Shown here piece after piece: positions 63,201 to 64,000 of a stretch of 64,000 nt of DNA; positions within the stretch are counted from its first letter, which is position 1; each line of letters opens with the position of its first letter. Below the pieces are notes generated by a model. It saw only the letters and a list, made by a program, of their open reading frames with translations, did no database searches and was not told where the DNA came from. The position numbers and the translations under genes are program-made. This stretch comes from Arthrobacter globiformis (lineage in GTDB: Bacteria > Actinomycetota > Actinomycetes > Actinomycetales > Micrococcaceae), in assembly GCF_003261175.1 (NCBI RefSeq), contig NZ_QLNP01000068.1:1-64000 (forward strand), written 5' to 3'.

Positions 63201-63659
63201 GAAGCCGATCTCATCCGCAGCAGCGATCAGTTCGTCAAGGTCCTTCGACGGCGCGCTCGACTTCAGCACGGGGACGCCTGCCTTGCGGGCGGCCTCCAGT
63301 GCGGCCACCTTGTTGCCGGCGAGTTCCAGGACCTCCGCGGGCGGACCCACGAAGGTGATGCCCGCGGCCTTTGCGGCACGCGCCAGGTCCGGGTTCTCGG
63401 AGAGGAAGCCGTAGCCGGGGTAGATGGCGTCCGCCCCGGACTCCTTCGCCACGCGCACCACTTCGTCTACGTCCAGGTAGGCGCGGACTGGGTGGCCCTC
63501 TTCGCCGATCAGATACGCCTCATCGGCCTTCTGGCGGTGGATCGAGTTGCGGTCCTCGTTGGGGAACACGGCGACTGTCTTGGCGCCCAGTTCGTAGCCG
63601 GCGCGGAAAGCCCGGATTGCGATTTCTCCGCGGTTGGCCACCAGAATCTTGGAAAACAT
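60264..63659 (-). CDS. pyc: Pyruvate carboxylase
   Basis: This biotin enzyme carboxylates pyruvate to oxaloacetate, the main anaplerotic reaction. The 1131-residue single chain holds biotin carboxylase (about 1-450: KILVANRGEIAIRAFRAGYE, GGGGRGMRRVD, FIEMNPRIQVEHTVTEEVT), the carboxyltransferase barrel (about 530-800: DTTFRDAHQSLLATRVRT, MLLRGRN, IKDMAGLLRP, HLHTHDT), a tetramerisation region and a C-terminal biotinyl domain with EAMKMEA (biotin Lys at about 1096). AGGAGAA precedes the ATG. A small palindrome upstream may be an operator. Confidence 0.97.
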   Translation of the reverse strand: MFSKILVANRGEIAIRAFRAGYELGAKTVAVFPNEDRNSIHRQKADEAYLIGEEGHPVRAYLDVDEVVRVAKESGADAIYPGYGFLSENPDLARAAKAAGITFVGPPAEVLELAGNKVAALEAARKAGVPVLKSSAPSKDLDELIAAADEIGFPIFAKAVAGGGGRGMRRVDTREALPEALQSAMREADAAFGDPTMFLEQAVLRPRHIEVQILADAEGNVMHLFERDCSIQRRHQKVIEIAPAPNLDEGIRQALYRDAVKFAKALNYVNAGTVEFLVDTVGERAGQHVFIEMNPRIQVEHTVTEEVTDVDLVQSQMRIAAGETLADLGLSQETVHLKGAALQSRITTEDPANGFRPDVGKITGYRSAGGAGVRLDGGTVYSGAEISPHFDSMLVKLTCRGRDYPSAVARARRALAEFRIRGVSTNISFLQAVLDDADFIAGNVATSFIDERPELLKSRVSADRGTKLLTWLAEVTVNKPNGELPVRTDPADKLPAVAGAEARPGSRQRLLELGPEGFAKALREQKAVAVTDTTFRDAHQSLLATRVRTRDLLAAAPAVSTLLPELLSVEAWGGATYDVALRFLGEDPWDRLAALRKALPNVCLQMLLRGRNTVGYTPYPEEVTEAFVNEAAATGIDIFRIFDALNDVSQMAPAIRAVRATGTAVAEVALCYTGDMLDPSETLYTLDYYLGLADKIVEAGAHILAIKDMAGLLRPAAAAKLVSALRERFDLPVHLHTHDTAGGQLATLLSAVDAGVDAVDVASASLAGTTSQPSASALVAALAHTERDTGLSLAAVSSLEPYWEAVRRVYAPFESGLPGPTGRVYQHEIPGGQLSNLRQQAIALGLGERFEAIEDMYTAADRILGHLVKVTPSSKVVGDLALHLVGLNADPADFNENPQNYDIPDSVIGFLSGELGDPPGGWPEPFRTKALQGRSVKVRDAELSAEDSAALRGDSKTRQQTLNRLLFAGPTKDYLKSRETYGDVSVLDTRDYLYGLQRGEEHVIQLEKGVRLIASLEAVSEPDEKGMRTVMCTLNGQSRPVSVRDKSVVSNVKTAEKADASVPGHVAAPFAGAVTVTVEAGDTVKAGDTIATIEAMKMEASITTPVGGKVTRLAISAVEQVQGGDLLIVVE

Positions 63660-63724
63660 ACTTCTCCTGCATCATTGCGGGTGTATCGGTGAGTGGTCAC
63701 AGTGTGTAAGACGGGCCGGACGAA

Positions 63725-63740
63725 ACACAAATCATTGTGT
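63725..63740. promoter_or_regulatory. Inverted repeat ACACAA-N4-TTGTGT upstream of pyc
   Basis: A perfect 6-bp inverted repeat with centre ATCA lies 66-81 bp upstream of the pyc start, in an otherwise GC-rich region. The position suits a repressor or activator site for pyruvate carboxylase. The regulator is not identifiable from this sequence. Confidence 0.4.
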
Positions 63741-64000
63741 CTACCGTCACAGAATTATCCGTCATCTCAGGACCATATTCACCGCCGTCCCGTAATTACT
63801 GCTGTTTTGCTGCTGCCGGACCGTCGCCGTTTCGGTCTTCGTCGCCCATTCCCAAGGACGACGGCGTCGGGCCGGCCGGGGAGGCATGCCCGGATCCGCA
63901 GAAGAAGGGATTCCGGCCGAGGTCAACATATGATGAATGGGGCGGCGGAAGCCTGCCCCGGTTCCGGCAGCACCGGAACGGAAAGTACCCCAACACGGCA
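63741..64000. other. Terminal region with no supported gene
   Basis: The last 260 bp contain only weak short frames. A minus-strand frame ending at 63796 (66 residues within the window) could be the tail of a gene starting beyond the end. A plus-strand frame from the ATG at 63930 is open to the end of the window and could be the start of a gene. A TATGAT at 63929-63934 resembles a -10 element. Neither frame shows recognisable protein features. Confidence 0.4.

Noticed and set aside
62043-63692. A 549-codon plus-strand open frame antisense to pyc
   Set aside because: Same reason: it mirrors the biotin carboxylase domain coding and has composition-driven openness only.
63796-63996. A 66-residue minus-strand frame at the window edge
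   Set aside because: It begins at the window edge, has no Shine-Dalgarno in view and no recognisable sequence. It could be the tail of a gene outside the window, so it is described only as part of the terminal region.
1-64000. Mobile elements, CRISPR arrays, tRNA or rRNA genes
   Set aside because: No transposase or integrase motifs, no regularly spaced identical repeats with spacers, and no tRNA-like cloverleaf with a conserved T-loop were seen in reading the window. Without a covariance search a tRNA cannot be excluded absolutely, but the coding density leaves little room.

Overview
The window looks like a stretch of core chromosome from a high-GC actinobacterium of the Micrococcaceae, most likely Arthrobacter or a close relative such as Pseudarthrobacter. 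This rests on the very high G+C, frequent GTG and TTG starts, protein sequences that read as Arthrobacter-type orthologues, and actinobacterial markers: DivIVA/Wag31 and SepF, an adenylylated class I glutamine synthetase with GlnE, polyphosphate glucokinase, a PASTA kinase and a class II DAHP synthase. Gene order parallels three blocks of the Mycobacterium tuberculosis chromosome: lipA-DUF4191-RDD-glnA1-glnE-glnA2-panB, the dcw cluster wag31 to mraZ, and idsA2-Rv2175c-pknL-aroG-acyltransferase-fadD15. No insertion sequence, prophage, CRISPR array, rRNA or tRNA gene was found.

Positions 1-13.9 kb hold lipoate and nitrogen metabolism. They contain lipA (missing one base of its start codon), a DUF4191 membrane protein, DUF3817 and RDD membrane proteins that overlap tail to tail, and glnA1 behind an apparent four-box GlnR operator. 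Then come a small set of accessory genes, glnE, and a second glutamine synthetase without the adenylylation tyrosine. panB, a 54-residue SPOR-like protein, methionine aminopeptidase (map) and ppgK follow.

Positions 14-22.6 kb hold nrdR with two NrdR-box-like palindromes upstream, hisD, a membrane protein, a flavin reductase, dnaE, an RluD-family pseudouridine synthase and lspA.

Positions 22.6-42.5 kb, all on the minus strand, are the division and cell-wall cluster. Transcription order is mraZ, rsmH, ftsL, pbpB/ftsI, murE, murF, mraY, murD, ftsW, murG, murC, ftsQ, ftsZ, pgeF, yggS, sepF, yggT, divIVA. Most junctions are short gaps or 4-8 bp overlaps, so translational coupling is likely. A 10-bp periodic GTGG array upstream of mraZ fits a MraZ operator. 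Two further GTGG arrays lie in the same 400-bp gap in the opposite orientation.

Positions 42.9-60 kb hold a DUF3040 protein, DNA polymerase IV, a lipoprotein, a polyprenyl synthetase, an Rv2175c-type DNA-binding protein, a LysM/transglycosylase secreted hydrolase, the PASTA kinase PknL and class II DAHP synthase. They are followed by an acyltransferase, two tandem paralogous alpha/beta hydrolases, a membrane protein, a ROK sugar kinase, a long-chain acyl-CoA synthetase and a ParA/MinD-like ATPase. Pyruvate carboxylase occupies 60.3-63.7 kb, and the last 340 bp contain no gene that can be supported.

No wholly new system is obvious. The parts worth a second look are small: the repeat arrays at 4529-4602, 42635-42864 and 47073-47126, the GlnR and NrdR operators, and the repeat-built tails of NrdR and FtsQ.
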